This document shows positions 35,933 through 46,321 of a stretch of 64,000 nucleotides of DNA, piece by piece; position 1 is the first letter of the stretch, and every line of letters begins with the position of its first letter. Under the pieces are notes generated by a model. It was not told where the DNA came from. It worked only from the letters and a program-made list of their open reading frames with translations, and made no database searches. Source of the DNA: Brevibacterium siliguriense (GTDB lineage Bacteria > Actinomycetota > Actinomycetes > Actinomycetales > Brevibacteriaceae); assembly GCF_900105315.1 (NCBI RefSeq), contig NZ_LT629766.1, positions 3,224,001-3,288,000 on the forward strand, read 5' to 3'. The position numbers were made by a program, and so were the translations under genes.

Positions 35933-36460
35933 CTAGTCGGTCGGTTCGGTGGTGGCAGCGGTCTCGGCGAGGGGCGGCACATCGTTCATGAGCGACAGCG
36001 CACGGTCACCGATCGGGTTGACGCCGAGTCCGGCGGACAGCGAATGTCCGACGAGGGCATGGAGGCATTTGACCCGGTTCGGCATTCCGCCGGCGGAGTA
36101 GTCCTTGATCTCCTCGACCTCTGCCAGGCCCGCTGCGGAGCCGATCTCCGAACGGACGTCGAGGTAGGCCCGGTGTGCGGCGGCGTAGGCGGCGGCGAGC
36201 TCATCGTCCTCACCGATCTCGACTGTCCATTCGGCCATGATTCCCGACGCTTCCAGGCGTGAGCATTCGGCCACATAGGCGGGGTGGGTGAGATAGAAGG
36301 TCGTCGGGAACGGTGTGCCGTCCTCGAGGCGCGGGGCCGTGGCGACGACGAGGGGTTCACCGGAGATGCCGCGGGCGGCGATGCCGAAGACGCCTCGGGG
36401 AATGCGTCCGAGTTGGTCTTGGAGGACAGCGAAATCGGCCTCGGTGCACTCTGTGATCAT
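35933..36460 (-). CDS. DUF501 domain-containing protein
   Basis: A 175-residue protein of the DUF501 family, nearly always between ftsB/divIC and ppx in actinobacteria. It has LQDQLGRIPRGVFGIAARGISGEPLVVATAPRLEDGTPFPTTFYLTHP in the first half and GMPNRVKCLHALVGHSLSAGLGVNPIGDRAL near the C-terminus; the conserved KCLHALVGHSL could bind metal or ligand. The function is unknown. Its ATG overlaps the ftsB stop by one base (TGATG), so it is translated with it. Confidence 0.95.
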   Translation of the reverse strand: MITECTEADFAVLQDQLGRIPRGVFGIAARGISGEPLVVATAPRLEDGTPFPTTFYLTHPAYVAECSRLEASGIMAEWTVEIGEDDELAAAYAAAHRAYLDVRSEIGSAAGLAEVEEIKDYSAGGMPNRVKCLHALVGHSLSAGLGVNPIGDRALSLMNDVPPLAETAATTEPTD

Positions 36461-36954
36461 CAGCTCTTCTCCACGTTGTTGCCTGTCTCCTGAATGGACT
36501 CCAGCAACTCAAGGTACCAGGCCTGCTTGCGAGCCGGCCGTTCGGACTCGGATTCCTCGTCCACGGCCTCTTGGTTCGTGACGATGACCGCGTTCTTGCC
36601 CTTCTCTACGTAGTACTGGTCTTCGCGGGCCTTGCGCTTGATGTAGTCGGGGTCCCTGAGGTTCTCATTCTTCTCCTTGAGGCTCTTGACCTCGGATTTC
36701 GTCGTCTCGATCTCGTCGTTGAGAGCCGCGATCTGCTGGGCCTGCTTGAGCGCGGCGTTCAGGGGCGAGAGGAATGCGAGGAGGACGATGGCAATGACGA
36801 GGAGGAAGATGCCCGTGCGCATCGACATGCGTCGGCCGTGCGCCTCGGCGTCCATGTCGGCATCGGATTCGATGACCGGTGTCGGGCGTCGACGAGGAGT
36901 GGCTTTGCCAGGAGCCGATTTCGGGGCACTTCTTCTGGGCTTGCTCGGGACCAT
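36460..36954 (-). CDS. septum formation initiator family protein (FtsB/DivIC-like)
   Basis: A 164-residue single-pass protein: a basic, Pro-rich cytoplasmic tail (MVPSKPRRSAPKSAPGKATPRRRP), a helix (IFLLVIAIVLLAFLSPLNAAL) and a coiled coil (QQIAALNDEIETTKSEVKSLKEKNENLRDPDYIKRKAREDQYYVEKGKNAVIV), with an acidic C-terminal tail. The phrases RDPDYIKRKAREDQYYV and GKNAVIV are the family signature. It is expected in the FtsQLB divisome complex. The ATG at 36954 follows AGAGGAAAG; an upstream ATG (37023) lacks a site. It sits directly after eno, as in other actinobacteria. Confidence 0.93.
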   Translation of the reverse strand: MVPSKPRRSAPKSAPGKATPRRRPTPVIESDADMDAEAHGRRMSMRTGIFLLVIAIVLLAFLSPLNAALKQAQQIAALNDEIETTKSEVKSLKEKNENLRDPDYIKRKAREDQYYVEKGKNAVIVTNQEAVDEESESERPARKQAWYLELLESIQETGNNVEKS

Positions 36955-37176
36955 GCTTCTTTCCTCTGCGACTGGGGATCGGGGAAGAGTGTCGCAACAT
37001 CTCCAAGTGTGCCGTGTCCGCATTCTCAGCGCGAGGATTTCGAGCCCGTGGCGTGTTCGATTCTCACGTATCCTCCATCACGTTGCGTCCGGTCAGCTCC
37101 TCCCCGCGCACATTCTCCGTCCCACCCCCGCAGTGCCCACCTGACAGCGGAAGGTCGATGCGTCTGAGCGGAAAAG

Positions 37177-37223
37177 CCGAGGCGGGGCCGGGCGATCGAA
37201 GTGATCGTCCGGCCCCGCCTCGG
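37177..37223 (-). terminator. terminator after eno
   Basis: A very GC-rich hairpin CCGAGGCGGGGCCGG...GGCCCCGCCTCGG with one mismatch and a GAAGT loop. On the minus strand it is followed by CTTTTCC. It lies 25 bases after the eno stop. Confidence 0.75.
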
Positions 37224-37248
37224 GGAGCTCAGTGCCTAGCGGCTCGAC

Positions 37249-38583
<1,335 letters not shown>

Positions 38584-39435
38584 TTAATGCACCTCGCGGC
38601 CCGGCTCACCCTCAGTCCGAGGCGGATTCAAGGAGGCATTGACGCAGGCGTTCGGGCGTCGCCGGATCCATCCCGTGGGCGAGCAGGTAGGCCTCGACTC
38701 CCCGGGTTCCCTGTCGTCCTTCGCCGAGGCGGCCCCGTGCTCGGCCTCGATCCGATCGAGGATCTCGTGCATGAGTTCGGGAGGGGCGGCGGTGGCGGTC
38801 TGGGCGAGATTGCCGGAGATCCCGGCATCGGAGAAGTTCCGGGTGATCGCCTCGAGGAATCCACCGGACAGATGAGTGGAGGTGATCGCGTATTCGTCGA
38901 CGATCTCCTGCCTTCCCACGCCGAGGAGGTCGAGCAGGAATGCTCCGATCACGCCGGTGCGATCCTTCCCGGCAGAGCAGTGGAAGACCACGCCGTCGGT
39001 GCAGTGTTCGGCGATCAGATCGACGGCGGCGGCCAGCCGGTGGCCGAAGTGCGTGATCATGAGTTCGTAGATGCGGCTGAGGCTGCGGTCGCTGAGGTCC
39101 ATCCCGGTCGCCTCGGCGGCGGCCTTCATCTCCTCCCTGCTCATCGGTCGGCTGGGGAAGAAATGGTCGTCGAAGACGGGCAGCTCGATATGACGGACGT
39201 CGAGACCGTCGAGCGCATCGGGCAGCTTCGCCCGTTCGCCGATATCGCGCAGATCGATGACGGTGCCGATCCCGAGGCCGTCGATGTCGGCGCGGGCCCG
39301 ATCGCTCAGCTGCGCCAGACCGTCGGCGCGGAAGACCTTCCCGGATCGCACTCTGCGGTCACCCGCCTCGGTGGCAGGTCCTCCGAGGTCGCGGAAGTTG
39401 AAGGTGCCTTCGATCTCGAGCCTGTCCAGACTCAT
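38584..39435 (-). CDS. tyrosine-protein phosphatase (DSP-like), C-terminus frameshifted
   Basis: A protein tyrosine phosphatase of the actinobacterial Y_phosphatase3 type. It opens EGTFNFRDLGG, with the P-loop HCSAGKDRTG (Cys153, Arg159) and acid residues in the FDDHF loop. The last ~50 residues from KDDREPG do not match the family. In another frame, the sequence continues with VEAYLLAHGMDPATPERLRQCLLESASD and stops at 38612-38614, the usual ending. Adding one G in the GGGG run at 38700-38703 restores it. The present frame instead runs to 38584 with a basic, unrelated tail. The ATG overlaps the mazG stop by four bases. Substrate unknown. Confidence 0.85.
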   Translation of the reverse strand: MSLDRLEIEGTFNFRDLGGPATEAGDRRVRSGKVFRADGLAQLSDRARADIDGLGIGTVIDLRDIGERAKLPDALDGLDVRHIELPVFDDHFFPSRPMSREEMKAAAEATGMDLSDRSLSRIYELMITHFGHRLAAAVDLIAEHCTDGVVFHCSAGKDRTGVIGAFLLDLLGVGRQEIVDEYAITSTHLSGGFLEAITRNFSDAGISGNLAQTATAAPPELMHEILDRIEAEHGAASAKDDREPGESRPTCSPTGWIRRRPNACVNASLNPPRTEGEPGREVH

Positions 39436-39938
39436 TCGGTTCTGTCCTCTCCTGGCGCTGCGACCTTCTCTTCAGCTTTGATCCGGCGGTACTCGCGTTC
39501 GACGTCTTCCAAAGACGCCATCTCATCCCCGGAATCGTCGGTGAACGCGAGAGGATGACGGCGGATGAGTTTCGCCTCGAGGCCGTCGATGATGGTGCCG
39601 AGGCTGTGGCCGTAAGCGTGCCCGCTGCTCTCATCGAGCAGGGCGGAGTGGAAAAGCACTTGGTAGAACACATCGCCGAGCTCTTCGACGACAGCAGCCC
39701 GGTTCTCAACGCTGGGTTCTGTCGTGAACTCCTCGAGAGCGACGATGAGTTCGTCGGTCTCTTCACTGGCGTACTTCTCGAGGCTCTGGTGATCTTGTCG
39801 GCTCGACCAGGGGCAGCGTCGCCGCAACGTCGCCATCGCTTCGATCACCTGTTGCAGTCGCGGTTCGACGGCGCCATGTTCGTCACCTTCATCCACGTGT
39901 TCGTCAGGTTCACCCACGAATGATCCTCCTGCCGGCAT
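39432..39938 (-). CDS. mazG: MazG-family nucleoside triphosphate pyrophosphohydrolase
   Basis: A 168-residue single-domain enzyme that removes pyrophosphate from (mutagenic) nucleoside triphosphates or ppGpp-related molecules. The MazG core is LRRRCPWSSRQDHQSLEKYASEETDELIVALEE, with EExxE metal ligands, followed by AAVVEELGDVFYQVLFHSALL, where ExxxD supplies the second metal site. The C-terminal IRRHPLAF phrase is typical. It is between csbD and the phosphatase; a hydrophilic acidic N-terminus of about 25 residues precedes the core. The start could be a later codon. Confidence 0.88.
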   Translation of the reverse strand: MPAGGSFVGEPDEHVDEGDEHGAVEPRLQQVIEAMATLRRRCPWSSRQDHQSLEKYASEETDELIVALEEFTTEPSVENRAAVVEELGDVFYQVLFHSALLDESSGHAYGHSLGTIIDGLEAKLIRRHPLAFTDDSGDEMASLEDVEREYRRIKAEEKVAAPGEDRTE

Positions 39939-39980
39939 GAAACACCCCCACCACCACAGCGGTGAGGGCCGATTCGTCGG

Positions 39981-40175
39981 TCACTTCGAGAATTTGTCCT
40001 TGACCGATGAGCCGACGTCCTTGACTGACTCGCCGACATCCTTGGTCTTGGCCTTGAGCTGATCGGTGGCACCTTCGGCCTTGAGCTTTTCGTCACCGGT
40101 CACATCGCCGATGGTCTCCTTGGCACGACCGCCGAGGTCTTCGGCCTTGTTGTCGAACTTGTCGTCAACACCCAT
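39981..40175 (-). CDS. CsbD family stress-response protein
   Basis: A 64-residue, highly charged protein with the family pattern MGVDDKFDNKAEDLGGRAKETIGDVTGDEKLKAEG, a 4-helix-like repeat of Lys, Asp and Gly residues. CsbD proteins are general-stress proteins in Bacillus; the molecular role is unknown. A very good ribosome site (AAGGAGAATCACC) precedes the ATG. It is separated from mfd by 120 bases and is probably transcribed alone. Confidence 0.92.
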   Translation of the reverse strand: MGVDDKFDNKAEDLGGRAKETIGDVTGDEKLKAEGATDQLKAKTKDVGESVKDVGSSVKDKFSK

Positions 40176-40295
40176 GGTGATTCTCCTTAGCAGTCGGCTG
40201 AGTGAAATGCACTTGCTGCGGATGTCTCCGCGCTTCGCACTCTACGCCACCGCCTCGGCCCGTGGGCCGGTCAGCGATGAACAGTCGGAGAGTTC

Positions 40296-43200
40296 TCAAC
40301 CGTTCGTCGCCGCACCGGCTTCCCTGACCTCTGTGGCTTCGGATTCGATGACCGGCAGGATGGCGTCGAGGAACTGGTGCGCCCACCGCAGGATGTCCGA
40401 ATCGGTCATCTCCTTGGAGTCGAATCCGCTGCCTGCCATCGGTTTGGGGACGAGGACCGAGCGCAGAGCCGGTTTGAGCAGCGATTTCGGGTACAGGCGT
40501 TTGAGCCTGACCACCTGGGAGTCGGAGAGTTCGACGGGTCCGAACCGGATGAAGTTGCCCTGCATGACGATGTCATTGACCCCGGAGGAACGGGCGCGGA
40601 TGCGCAGCCGGGCGACGTCAGCGAGAACGCCGACGGGTTCCGGATAGGGACCGTAGCGATCGGTGAGTTCATCGAGGACTTCCTGCAGCTGTGCTTCATC
40701 GGTCGCCGCGGCAAGCTTCCGGTAGGCCTCGAGACGCAGCCGTTCGTGGTCGACGTAGTCGGCAGGCAGGTGGGCGTCGACCGGCAGTTCGATGCGCATG
40801 TCCGCCTCGGGTTCGGTCTCCTCACCGCGGAACTTCGCCACGGCCTCACCGACGAGCCGGACGTAGAGGTCGAAGCCGACGCCTTCGATATGTCCGGACT
40901 GCTGACCGCCGAGCAGATTGCCGGCTCCGCGGATCTCGAGGTCCTTCATCGCCACCTGCATTCCGGCACCCAGTTCGGTGTGCGCGGCCAGGGTCGTCAG
41001 CCGGTCGTGTGCAGTCTCGGTCAGCTGAGTGTCCGCCGGGTAGAGGAAGTAGGCGTAGGCGCGTTCGCGTCCACGTCCCACGCGTCCGCGCAGCTGGTGG
41101 AGCTGGGAGAGTCCGTACCGGTCGGCGTTGTCGATGATGAGGGTGTTCGCATTGGCGATGTCGATTCCGGTCTCGACGATCGTCGTGCACACGAGCACGT
41201 CGTACTTCTTCTCCCAGAAGTCGACGATGACCTGTTCGAGTCGGGTTTCGTTCATCTTGCCGTGGGCGATGGCGATCCGAGCCTCGGGCACCATTTCGGC
41301 GATATGGCCGGCGACGGCTTCGATATCGCGAACCCGGTTGTGGATGTAGAAGACCTGACCTTCGCGCATGAGCTCACGTCGGATCGCGGCCTTGATCTGC
41401 TTGTCTTCGCGCTTGCCCACATACGTCAGCACCGGGTGGCGCTCTTCCGGCGGTGTGGCCAGGGTCGACATCTCGCGGATGCCGGTCACGGCCATCTCCA
41501 AGGTGCGCGGGATCGGGGTTGCGGACATGGCGAGGACGTCGACGTTCGTCCGCAGCGCCTTGAGCGTCTCCTTGTGTTCGACGCCGAAGCGCTGCTCCTC
41601 GTCGATGATGACGAGTCCGAGTTCCTTGAACCGCACTTCGCCGCTGAGCAGTCGGTGGGTGCCGATGACGAGGTCGAGCTTGCCGTCGGCCAGGTCCTCC
41701 TTGACCTTCTCGGATTCCTGTTTGGTCTGGAACCGGGAGAGGGCGCCGATGGTGACGGGGAATCCCGAGTAGCGTTCGGCGAAGGTCTCATAGTGCTGTT
41801 GGACGAGCAGAGTCGTCGGTACGAGCACGGCGACCTGTTTGCCCTCCTGGATCGCCTTGAACGCGGCACGGACCGCAATCTCCGTCTTCCCGTAACCCAC
41901 GTCGCCGCAGATCAGACGGTCCATCGGCACAGTCTTCTCCATGTCCGATTTGACCTCGTCGATGGTGGTCAGCTGATCGGCGGTCTCCACATAGTGGAAG
42001 GCGTCTTCGAGTTCGCGTTGCCAGGGGGTGTCCGGTCCGAAGGCATGGCCGACGGTGGCCTGTCGAGCCGAATACAGGCGGATGAGCTCCCCGGCGATCT
42101 CCTTGACGGCCTTGCGAGCCTTCGCCTTCGTCGTCTGCCAGTCGGCGCCGCCCATCTTATTGAGGCTCGGGCTCTCCCCGCCGACGTAGCGGGTGACCTG
42201 GTCGAGCGCATCGCTGGGGACGTAGAGGCGGTCGCCGGGCTGTCCGCGTTTGGCTGGCGCGTATTCGATGATGAGGTATTCGCGGGTGTGCTTGTTCGCA
42301 CCCTTGCCCGTCGTCCGCTGCGTCATCTCGACGAAGCGTCCGACACCGTGCTGGTCGTGGACGACGTAGTCGCCGGGTGCCAGGTTGAGCGGGTCGACCT
42401 GGTTGCGCCGACGTCGGGTGGGCAGCTTGCGCATATCCCGCGTCGAGGTAGCCGCCGCCCGACCGAGCACATCGGCCTCGGTGAGCACGGCGAGTTTGAG
42501 ATCCTCGAAGACGAACCCTCCGAAGGAGGCGGCCGTCGTCACGGTCACCAGGGCTTCGGGCAGATCGGTGGGGTCATCGACGAAGGATGCGGGCACTCCG
42601 GCTTCGGAGAACACCTCGACCATGCGTCGGCCCGGTCCCTGACCTTCGGTGAGCACGAGGATGCGCCACTTGTCGTGGATGAGTCCTTTGACGTCGGCGA
42701 GGATCGCTTCGACGTCGCCGGCATAGCCCTTCGGGATGCGGGCCGGAACGGAGAAGATGTTCTCCTCGGGCCCGGCGAGCTCCTCGTCGGCGGCGAATCC
42801 GCCGATTTCCCACCAGGCCAGGCCGATGAGGCGAGCTCCCTCCTCCATCTCGGACACGGTGCGGAAGCTTGCGGCCGACAGGTCGATCGGGGTCTCTCCC
42901 CCACCGGCGGCTCCGGTCCATGCGGCTTCGAGGAATTCGTTCGTCGTCTCCACGAGGTCTGCAGCACGGGCCTCGACGCGTTCGGGTTCGGTGATGATGA
43001 TCTTCGACTCAGGCGGCAGCAGAGCGATGATCGGCTCCATACCGTCGGCGAGGACGGCGGTGAGCGATTCCATGCCCTCGACGGCGACGCCGCCGGCGAT
43101 CTTGTCGAGCATATCGGCGGCGCTGGGCACATCCTCGGCGAGGTCAGCGGCTCGCTTCCGCACGGAATCGGTCAGGAGCAGCTCCCGGCACGGCGGTGCC

Positions 43201-43898
43201 GCCAGGTGCAGGGGTTCTTCACTGTCTTCGGCGGGGATGGACCGTTGGTCGCTGACGGAGAATTCGCGGATCTCGTCGACTTCGTCGCCGAAGAACTCCA
43301 CACGCAGCGCCCGCTCGGACGTTGCCGGGAAGATATCGACGATTCCGCCGCGCACAGCGAATTCGCCGCGCCTGGAGACCATGTCGACGCGGGAGTACGC
43401 GAGTTCGGTAAGCCGTTCGGCCAGGTCATCGATCTCGAATTCGTCGCCGACGGCCAGTTCGACCGGTTCGATGTCGCCAAGCCCCTTGGCCAACGGCTGG
43501 AGGAAGGCGCGCACGGGCGCGATGATGAAGGTCAGTTCCCGACCGGGAGTGGGGTGGGCCAGACGGCGCAGCACCTCGAGGCGCTGACCGACGGTGTCCG
43601 ACCGCGGCGACAGCTTCTCGTGCGGCAGGGTCTCCCAGCTGGGGAAGATCGCGATCGACGCCGACGGCACCCAGTCGGCGAGTGCTTGAGCGAGATCTTC
43701 GGTTTCACGTGTAGTGGCGGTGACGATGAGCTGAGGCGCCGAGGCGGCCCCGTCGGTGGTGACGGTCCGGCGCAGGATCGACGGCCACAGTCCCTTGATC
43801 GCGTCGATCGTGCCACCGTCGGTGTTCGCGTCATTGAAGGCCGCGACGAGTTCGGTGATGGTGGGATTCCGGCGGGTGAGATCAAGTCCGTTGAGCAC
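40296..43898 (-). CDS. mfd: transcription-repair coupling factor
   Basis: A 1,200-residue SF2 translocase that removes stalled RNA polymerase and recruits UvrA. The N-terminal UvrB-like module (about 1-400) includes ASIAIFPSWETLPHEKLSPRSD. The RNA polymerase-interaction domain (about 500-570) has LAPGDYVVHDQHGVGRFVEM. Walker A is GDVGYGKTEIAVRAAFKA near residue 664, DEEQ (IIDEEQRFGV) near 765, helicase motif SATPIPRTLEMAV and LHQLRGRVGRGRERAYAYF. The C-terminal TRCF domain follows. The start is a GTG (43898) with a weak ribosome site. A complementary 1,206-codon open frame on the plus strand is not a gene. It lies between csbD and the divergent arylsulfotransferase. Confidence 0.98.
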   Translation of the reverse strand: MLNGLDLTRRNPTITELVAAFNDANTDGGTIDAIKGLWPSILRRTVTTDGAASAPQLIVTATTRETEDLAQALADWVPSASIAIFPSWETLPHEKLSPRSDTVGQRLEVLRRLAHPTPGRELTFIIAPVRAFLQPLAKGLGDIEPVELAVGDEFEIDDLAERLTELAYSRVDMVSRRGEFAVRGGIVDIFPATSERALRVEFFGDEVDEIREFSVSDQRSIPAEDSEEPLHLAAPPCRELLLTDSVRKRAADLAEDVPSAADMLDKIAGGVAVEGMESLTAVLADGMEPIIALLPPESKIIITEPERVEARAADLVETTNEFLEAAWTGAAGGGETPIDLSAASFRTVSEMEEGARLIGLAWWEIGGFAADEELAGPEENIFSVPARIPKGYAGDVEAILADVKGLIHDKWRILVLTEGQGPGRRMVEVFSEAGVPASFVDDPTDLPEALVTVTTAASFGGFVFEDLKLAVLTEADVLGRAAATSTRDMRKLPTRRRRNQVDPLNLAPGDYVVHDQHGVGRFVEMTQRTTGKGANKHTREYLIIEYAPAKRGQPGDRLYVPSDALDQVTRYVGGESPSLNKMGGADWQTTKAKARKAVKEIAGELIRLYSARQATVGHAFGPDTPWQRELEDAFHYVETADQLTTIDEVKSDMEKTVPMDRLICGDVGYGKTEIAVRAAFKAIQEGKQVAVLVPTTLLVQQHYETFAERYSGFPVTIGALSRFQTKQESEKVKEDLADGKLDLVIGTHRLLSGEVRFKELGLVIIDEEQRFGVEHKETLKALRTNVDVLAMSATPIPRTLEMAVTGIREMSTLATPPEERHPVLTYVGKREDKQIKAAIRRELMREGQVFYIHNRVRDIEAVAGHIAEMVPEARIAIAHGKMNETRLEQVIVDFWEKKYDVLVCTTIVETGIDIANANTLIIDNADRYGLSQLHQLRGRVGRGRERAYAYFLYPADTQLTETAHDRLTTLAAHTELGAGMQVAMKDLEIRGAGNLLGGQQSGHIEGVGFDLYVRLVGEAVAKFRGEETEPEADMRIELPVDAHLPADYVDHERLRLEAYRKLAAATDEAQLQEVLDELTDRYGPYPEPVGVLADVARLRIRARSSGVNDIVMQGNFIRFGPVELSDSQVVRLKRLYPKSLLKPALRSVLVPKPMAGSGFDSKEMTDSDILRWAHQFLDAILPVIESEATEVREAGAATNG

Positions 43899-43994
43899 CC
43901 GAACAGTCTAGGCCACGCAGCTGACACGACCCATTCGCGTCCTGTTCGCATCGGTCGAGGGGCGTGCGAGACGAAAACGTGTGAGGATGAGCAT

Positions 43995-45473
43995 ATGGCC
44001 ATGAAGGGAACCGTCTTTGCAGGATTGGCCGCAGCGGCGCTCCTGCTCACAGGGTGCACGGCCGATGCCGATAAGGACATCGCCGTCGCCGAACGGTGGG
44101 ACTTCCATTCCCGCCCCGAGCTCGCACCGCCGAAGGTCGATATCGATTCCGGGTCCTTCCCCGACGACAACGGAGACCTCAAGACGTTCCTCGCTCCGAA
44201 GGGGCAGACGGCAGCCGACGACAAGTCCTGGGTCGGCGGCCTCATCCTCGACTCGACCGGGGACCCGATGTGGATTCGCGACGATTCCGAGCAGCTGTGG
44301 GATCTGCGCGTCCAGGAATATCAGGGCAAGCCGGTGCTCACGTGGTGGGAGGGTCTGGCTGATACGCCGCACACCGCCGGTGAGGTCGTCGTCCTCGATG
44401 ACTCGTATCAGGAGATCGCCCGTGTCGGCATGGGCGGAGAGCTGCCCAAGGACACCTCCGACCTCCACGAGACGACGATCACTGCCGATGGCACCATGTT
44501 CCTCATCTCCTATGTGAAGACGCAGACGGATCTCAGCTCCGTCGGCGGAGACAAGGACGGCTGGGCCTGGGAGGGAATCGTCCAGGAGGTCGACATCGAC
44601 ACCGGCGATCCGCTGTTCGAGTGGCATTCCCTCGATGCGGTCCCCGTCGACCAGTCCGAGGCCGCGCTCAAGGACGGGGAGGGCACGAAGGACGAGCCCT
44701 TCGACTACATCCATCTCAACTCCGTGTCCGAGGACGATGACGGCAGCGCTCTCCTCGTTTCGGCTCGCAACACCCATGCGGTCTACCAGCTCGACCGGAA
44801 GAGCGCCGAGCTCAACTGGGTCTTGGGCGGCAAGGCCTCGGACTTCGAGATGGGCGATGGCGCGCAGTTCGCGTGGCAGCACGATGCTCAGCGCCGACCC
44901 GATGGAACGCTGACCATGTTCGACAATCACGCCGCGCCCCGTCTCGGTGACACCCGCGGACTGCGCCTCGACGTCGATGAGAAGAAGAAACGCGCCGAGG
45001 TGGTCACGGAGTACCCCGCCCCCGACGACCGTTCTTCGGGCAGTCAGGGGAACTTCCAGGAGCTGGCGAACGGCAATGTCGTCCTCGGCTGGGGTTCGGA
45101 ACCCTATGTCTCGGAATTCTCCAAGGACGGGAAGCTGCTCGCCGATCTCACCTTCATCGGCGGATCGAACTACCGGGCGTACCGTTTCGACTGGCATGCC
45201 CAGCCGACCGCTCCGCCGACCGCGACGATGTCGCACCCGCAGGCCGACATCACTCGCGTGCATATGAGTTGGAACGGTGCCACCGAGGTGGCTTCGTGGA
45301 GGGTGCTCAGCGGAGACGACGAGGAGCATCTGACCGAGAACACCGAAGTCGAGCGCACCGGTTTCGAAACTGCGGCGGACATCAGGCCGAACGGGTCGAC
45401 GATCGTCGTCGAAGCTCTCGACGCAGACGGCAAGTCACTCGGGTCGACCAGAGCAGTCCCTCAGAACAGATAG
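43995..45473 (+). CDS. arylsulfotransferase family lipoprotein
   Basis: A 492-residue secreted protein starting MAMKGTVFAGLAAAALLLTGC: a lipoprotein signal with Cys21 as lipidation site. Beta-propeller-like blades follow (DLHETTITADGTMFLISY, YIHLNSVSEDDDGSALLVSARN, AWQHDAQRRPDGTLTMFDNHA, FQELANGNVVLGWGSEPYVSE), typical of ASST_2/arylsulfotransferase proteins. His residues in these repeats could include the catalytic one, but the donor and acceptor are unknown. A C-terminal Ig-like domain (VHMSWNGATEVASWRVL) ends the protein. The long frame reaching back to 40377 is antisense to mfd; the lipoprotein signal fixes the start. Divergent from mfd. Confidence 0.9.
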   Translation: MAMKGTVFAGLAAAALLLTGCTADADKDIAVAERWDFHSRPELAPPKVDIDSGSFPDDNGDLKTFLAPKGQTAADDKSWVGGLILDSTGDPMWIRDDSEQLWDLRVQEYQGKPVLTWWEGLADTPHTAGEVVVLDDSYQEIARVGMGGELPKDTSDLHETTITADGTMFLISYVKTQTDLSSVGGDKDGWAWEGIVQEVDIDTGDPLFEWHSLDAVPVDQSEAALKDGEGTKDEPFDYIHLNSVSEDDDGSALLVSARNTHAVYQLDRKSAELNWVLGGKASDFEMGDGAQFAWQHDAQRRPDGTLTMFDNHAAPRLGDTRGLRLDVDEKKKRAEVVTEYPAPDDRSSGSQGNFQELANGNVVLGWGSEPYVSEFSKDGKLLADLTFIGGSNYRAYRFDWHAQPTAPPTATMSHPQADITRVHMSWNGATEVASWRVLSGDDEEHLTENTEVERTGFETAADIRPNGSTIVVEALDADGKSLGSTRAVPQNR

Positions 45474-45705
45474 TTCTGGGCAACTCGCTCCCGGCCGACA
45501 ATATTTCGAGGCGATAACGGGCCTAACGGAACGATCACGATTGCTCGCTGGGCCCGGATGTTCGGGGTTCTCCAATCTTCATCGCCCACAATTGGAGCAT
45601 GACCGACCACTCCCCCGTTTCTCCGCCGAGGAATCCCGTCTCCTCTTCGGCCCTGACTCCGCCGCTTCCGGATCCCCCCGCTCCGGCCGTTCCGCGAATC
45701 CCCCG

Positions 45706-46314
45706 GTGGCACACCTGAACACTACGGTCGACCGACCGCACCTGCTCTCCCGGTTCGCTCCGGTGCTGATTCTGCTGGGCGTCATGTGGGTCATCGAGAT
45801 CCTCGATGCGATCCTCCCCGTCGACCTCGACGCCTTCAGCTTGCAGTCATGGAATCCGCTCTCGCTCTACGGCCTGGTCACCTCTCCGCTGCTGCATTCG
45901 GGATTCGGCCACCTCCTGGCCAACACCTTCCCGTTCATCGTCCTCGGAATCGTCATCGCGTTCGAAGGCAGGCGGCGCTTCTGGGCCGTCACGGGCATCA
46001 CGGCGCTGAGCTCCGGACTCGGCGCATGGCTGACGACCCTGCCCGGCCAGCACATCGTCGGTGCCTCCGGCATCGTCTTCGGATTCTTCGGCTACCTCGC
46101 ACTGCGCACCTGGTTCACCGATGACCTGCTGCGCAAGATCATCTACTTCGCCATCGGCCTGTTCCTCTTCGTCACCTACGGCGCATCGATGATCTTCGGG
46201 ATGCTGCCGCAGACCAACGACATCTCCTGGCAGGGCCACCTGTTCGGATTCGCCGGCGGCGTCTTCGCCGCATGGTGGCTGCACCGTCGCCCGGAGAAGC
46301 AGAAGACGGACTGA
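45706..46314 (+). CDS. rhomboid-family intramembrane serine protease
   Basis: From GTG 45706 the product is 202 residues with six helices. Catalytic Ser121 lies in GASGIVFGFFGYL and His178 in WQGHLFGFAGGV; HSGFGHLLANTF is the helix-2 motif. The N-terminus is uncertain. A second frame from ATG 45599 reads 38 Pro-rich residues (MTDHSPVSPPRNPVSS) with good codon use and ends at a TGA just after 45706. One extra C in either C-run (45673-45678 or 45699-45703) would fuse it to the rhomboid frame, giving a usual Pro-rich cytoplasmic tail. Substrate unknown. Confidence 0.88.
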   Translation: MAHLNTTVDRPHLLSRFAPVLILLGVMWVIEILDAILPVDLDAFSLQSWNPLSLYGLVTSPLLHSGFGHLLANTFPFIVLGIVIAFEGRRRFWAVTGITALSSGLGAWLTTLPGQHIVGASGIVFGFFGYLALRTWFTDDLLRKIIYFAIGLFLFVTYGASMIFGMLPQTNDISWQGHLFGFAGGVFAAWWLHRRPEKQKTD

Positions 46315-46321
46315 GCCCCGA

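Noticed and set aside
40377..43994. Long plus-strand open frame joined to the arylsulfotransferase
   Set aside because: It is antisense to mfd, which has complete domain motifs. The real start of the arylsulfotransferase is fixed by its lipoprotein signal at 43995.
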